Origin: Alphaproteobacteria bacterium UBA3768
GTDB lineage: Bacteria; Pseudomonadota; Alphaproteobacteria; CAAHEQ01; UBA3637
Length of the DNA: 64,000 nucleotides
Direction: 5' to 3'
NCBI GenBank assembly: GCA_002372315.1
Contig: DFFU01000026.1
Location: forward strand, 1 to 64,000
Within the stretch, counting starts at the first letter, position 1, and the number at the start of each line of letters is the position of its first letter. The position numbers were made by a program, and so were the translations under genes. Of this stretch, positions 63,301-64,000 are shown piece after piece. The notes beneath the pieces were generated by a model that saw nothing but the letters and a program-made list of their open reading frames with translations, searched no databases and was not told where the DNA came from.

Positions 63301-64000
63301 TTCTGCACTGATTGGGAATAATGTTATTTCTGCCCAAAATAACTCTATTTTAATGACAAAAAATACAGAGCTAACAGGATGGAATACCTTCAGTTTGGAT
63401 AACTCTCAATGGACATCAAATAATGATGATATAGGGATAAATTCACTTCAAATACATGATTCGGATTGGACAGATAATTCCAGTTTGATAATGCTTTCTC
63501 CTAATTCCAGTGAAAACTCTATAATAATTACAGGACAATCCAATGTGACCTTAAATAATACAAGTACGGTGCGCAGAAATTATATGGGTAGTGGGACTGG
63601 AAGTGGTGGTGATAATTATACTAACAGTATTCAAATTATGAATGAAGATAACAATCATCCACAAATCACCTTAAATAAAGGTACCGATTTTAATGCACTG
63701 AAATTCATGGCTACAGGAACAAAAATAACAGCCAATGATGCCTCTTTTGGGGCAGGGGGGATAGCCATTTCAGAAACACTCCTTTCGCCCGAAATGAATG
63801 CTGCGATGGATTTAAAAGGACTCTCTCTGCTTTATAGTACTGCACCTTGGTCCCCAATTGATTTTAGTATTTATGATAGCAATTTAACTTTAAATGGTAC
63901 TTCATCCTTAAAATTTTCCACAGGCTATGTACGTGGTGATTTGGTATCAGGAAAAGGAACCTATACGGATCTGACACCCGAGTATATGCGTAAGAATTAT
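57374..64000 (+). CDS. giant autotransporter-like secreted repeat protein, 3' end cut
   Basis: The frame is open from ATG 57374 to the last base (2209 codons) with no stop in the regions I translated. A 42-residue N-terminus with a long basic n-region (MRYSKTTIKELNRLYRHVLK), a hydrophobic core (CFILNVFGILW) and PTYAA cleavage resembles an extended autotransporter signal peptide. The rest is rich in Asn, Ser, Thr and short beta strands (GSVSTAGLLAF, SDTNGRIVAK), consistent with a passenger beta-helix. A duplication of about 1100 residues is visible (copy 1 near 57630-61000, copy 2 near 61120-63300+). The C-terminal barrel is beyond the window, so type V secretion is inference. Function unknown, adhesion likely. 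Confidence 0.85.
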   Translation, partial: MRYSKTTIKELNRLYRHVLKKCFILNVFGILWTMPTYAADDVILSDIINQQKIVSDSDVAKINSEINIYSTNETTPSALQANQVEISGKLNVGNGSDATSQTLSSIIVPEVTVWHHDEHVSYWNYERGSIKVLSGGELNLTATGLNSTKITGRSGEGFDWYNPALEVSEGAILNIEASNLPSDAYNGDSDFIDDWNIDYGVSLQTASAVINGALNITATDNLVHWTTGREGITLGTNAIFNINLKTSEVPMDLKIHAGGAFVSGSNSKINLNSNSAISADSESSDIEIGAAKIDLSGQIAAISSDISSIAGYAIEDGGVVIPTIQIGHNENPRSTLNMTFSDMGIIAATDHYYQMMDEEDKEELLSVKSNPEIFLSELRGTLYMIKGVKLSDDVMVSSVAGTQEKYVWAEKQENGEWQETLYDNSADGFWDRVKNYIQSMNNDQLIQMNDNLVTAVRGFETDGIHFENADVTLENGVEVANKLSGDIVADESNITLNGSNEEEGRIFSTIINHSGATGDIAFNDSTITMNDDTSLVRGIYEWDETVADGIDVIQHNLGIASSQGDIGFDTSTLNMNGTSSLVLSDTNGRIVAKDNSIININGDNVFSLKNVIDGEGAGAVFLKESTLNIAKGASLTLNTQLKGYIDEHGKEWAPAIHGDADSVINLEGTLKGSVSTAGLLAFTDKDAFIDGDILSVGTLDITPISGEISDIVSGQIIGVDNLSLTGNKEYTLNKAIFSTSDDDVAYVMSSVIMDNFKQIMKLTSNEKEYYTTDGRTTLTPIDNQMGALSVVDGATLSSDKTFYADSVVLDNGASLNMTNISSIENLTIKNGSQGKFNCALSAHSVLLEGKNSGLELGGTPLDFSLISGTFSVLNGATLKTENGPSFMLGTIVLDHATWNGNNIAEVNLAEISSDNSVLNLNNSKFSHGLETVMNIRNSKVTLSNSDFGLAETNFDHTTLVSTNSVIGNRPITLVNARYLTDEGDIIPAFAVLGSGEAFDSKMLIKNSHITLNGNSALESSSIFNDYQLGAIAITPTYFKENAAKWVGMLSESPMDWIEDPQGYVDGLTTFANNIELDNTTIMLNGTSSIINNSLSLTNAEGESTGNVNLVDSELNVNGNNTIRTTGVVNLANSTLNIAQGSKLTLERNEIEGSDGLATIYGDADSVIDISGRLNGNVNTLGELKFSSDTAFVNGDIQAAELNVADGTTWSLDRSKSFSADKINIERGGTIDIIAKNRDANLSTEVIDVAGTLNVGNTQSVTQKLLSSIAGTVNVLDGGVMNLNATGNQNTRFSHQNGVNGEFSENNLTINKGGQFNVVSSNLPINYNSYSGDDTEIGAFLETGDVLANGQIHLVTNNNIINWQANNFTLGETGKLIVINKDPKKQDVDININVGNFTSDKGSEIQLLSDETADIGLTADTMNLSGNIKMNSASAFAFGSSFNADNALIDLTYSDIGMNRYADNYFDLMDEENQRERILQLKQNIANGNLLYEIYGILSKNSSVRITDNLSVSHNSQTGQYSFNNEDQMMEYNDFEQELQKRLSSLKSTSKLKQLHDNLLDYRRARIADMTIRNSIINAEYASEIYNELSGDMNILSSEINLKKGKKYTSIINHQGRMGDIYFGKDNDSIRSSLVNLHDNTGIIKGLFYWDEKGMRLSPNVKVSEGSIIFDNNSTLNMYGTSYLALSDTNGRIVAKNGSTININGNNTFHLINSIQGKGAGSIFLGDESGDIDNKTTLNIASNSSLSLLTQNNEGYNDGTEQYLPIIYGYENSVINIAGTLKGSVSTDGLLKFSSKKAKINGDILKLGALEFATAGGEISNFISGKLYNLNELNLAGKDRYTLNKGVFAVNDDDIACEIWNSAYPKERNIVKLTEGEYNSLIDPTYMITDFKLKPVDNQFKLISLKEGASFSSNKSLYADSVIVDNANFIMTQPFGFENLSLNNDAKMTLTSNNSYFLFPFPYTSEIHMDHSTLNLTSALIGNNVISAQNNSILMTKNTELTGWNTFSLDNSQWTSNNDDIGINSLQIHDSDWTDNSSLIMLSPNSSENSIIITGQSNVTLNNTSTVRRNYMGSGTGSGGDNYTNSIQIMNEDNNHPQITLNKGTDFNALKFMATGTKITANDASFGAGGIAISETLLSPEMNAAMDLKGLSLLYSTAPWSPIDFSIYDSNLTLNGTSSLKFSTGYVRGDLVSGKGTYTDLTPEYMRKNY
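57630..63250 (+). repeat. long internal duplication in the giant protein gene
   Basis: Matched protein pairs: KLNVGNGSD (near 57640) with TLNVGNTQ (near 61125); DLMDEEN-type segment with MMDEED; SDTNGRIVAK at 59117 with 62423; GTLKGSVST at 59380 with 62705; LKPVDNQ/LTPIDNQ and SSDKTFYADSV / SSNKSLYADSV. Offset about 3306 bp in the centre and larger at the N-terminal part, so indels occurred. Confidence 0.75.

Overview
The window looks like an AT-rich alphaproteobacterial chromosome. Evidence visible in the sequence: a LexA operator of the alphaproteobacterial type (GTTC-N7-GTTC), a full-length CtrA cell-cycle response regulator, the ihfA-merR pair, an alpha-type XRE regulator and a sigma-70 of RpoD type. 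Low GC, repeated prepilin-like proteins with an 'ESTGxQYIDTG' domain and a giant secreted repeat protein suggest a host-associated (gut-type) lineage; this last step is inference.

Layout. 1-11 kb: tail of a Cys-rich prepilin-like gene, XRE regulator, rpoD, a PTS enzyme I and a short glucokinase, then on the minus strand sufE, lexA, an AAA-CYTH fusion, rpsI-rplM and a second prepilin-like gene behind a structured leader RNA. 11-20.9 kb: one long plus-strand run psd-pssA-(secreted protein)-trmJ, mreB-mreC-mreD-mrdA-rodA, TPR/Sel1 protein, i.e. phospholipid synthesis and the elongasome. 21-32 kb: radical SAM protein (minus), tRNA-Ser, then mltB-rlpA-dacC-tmk-holB-tatD-MBL, a 31-residue membrane protein, suhB, rpmF-plsX-ihfA-merR. 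32-38 kb: ctrA, a third prepilin-like gene with an ankyrin/beta-barrel protein, a structured RNA ahead of aspS, a SAM-hydrolase-like gene and an ADP-ribosyltransferase-like gene.

38.35-55.90 kb is an integrated element of about 17.5 kb, bounded by two tRNA-Val(CAC) copies that share an exact 57-bp repeat. It carries a tyrosine integrase, a small HTH protein, repeat proteins, a single-chain Type ISP restriction-modification enzyme overlapping a PIF1-like helicase and followed by a GIY-YIG protein, two serine recombinases, a SLOG-like protein, a pentapeptide-repeat DNA-binding-like protein, iteron-like repeats and a possible small RNA. It is almost free of the dinucleotide CpG, both within and across codons, while flanking host DNA has ordinary CpG content. 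This is the strongest compositional anomaly of the window.

55.9-64 kb: two unknown host genes, tRNA-Asn, tRNA-Cys and the first 2209 codons of a giant secreted autotransporter-like protein with an internal duplication of about 1100 residues; it runs off the window.

The best candidates for something undescribed are (i) a roughly 155-nt structured leader with a possible pseudoknot and an intrinsic terminator just ahead of the prepilin-like gene at 9633-10832, (ii) a similar compact leader plus terminator ahead of the AAA-CYTH gene, and (iii) the CpG-less element with its ISP/helicase/GIY-YIG cluster.
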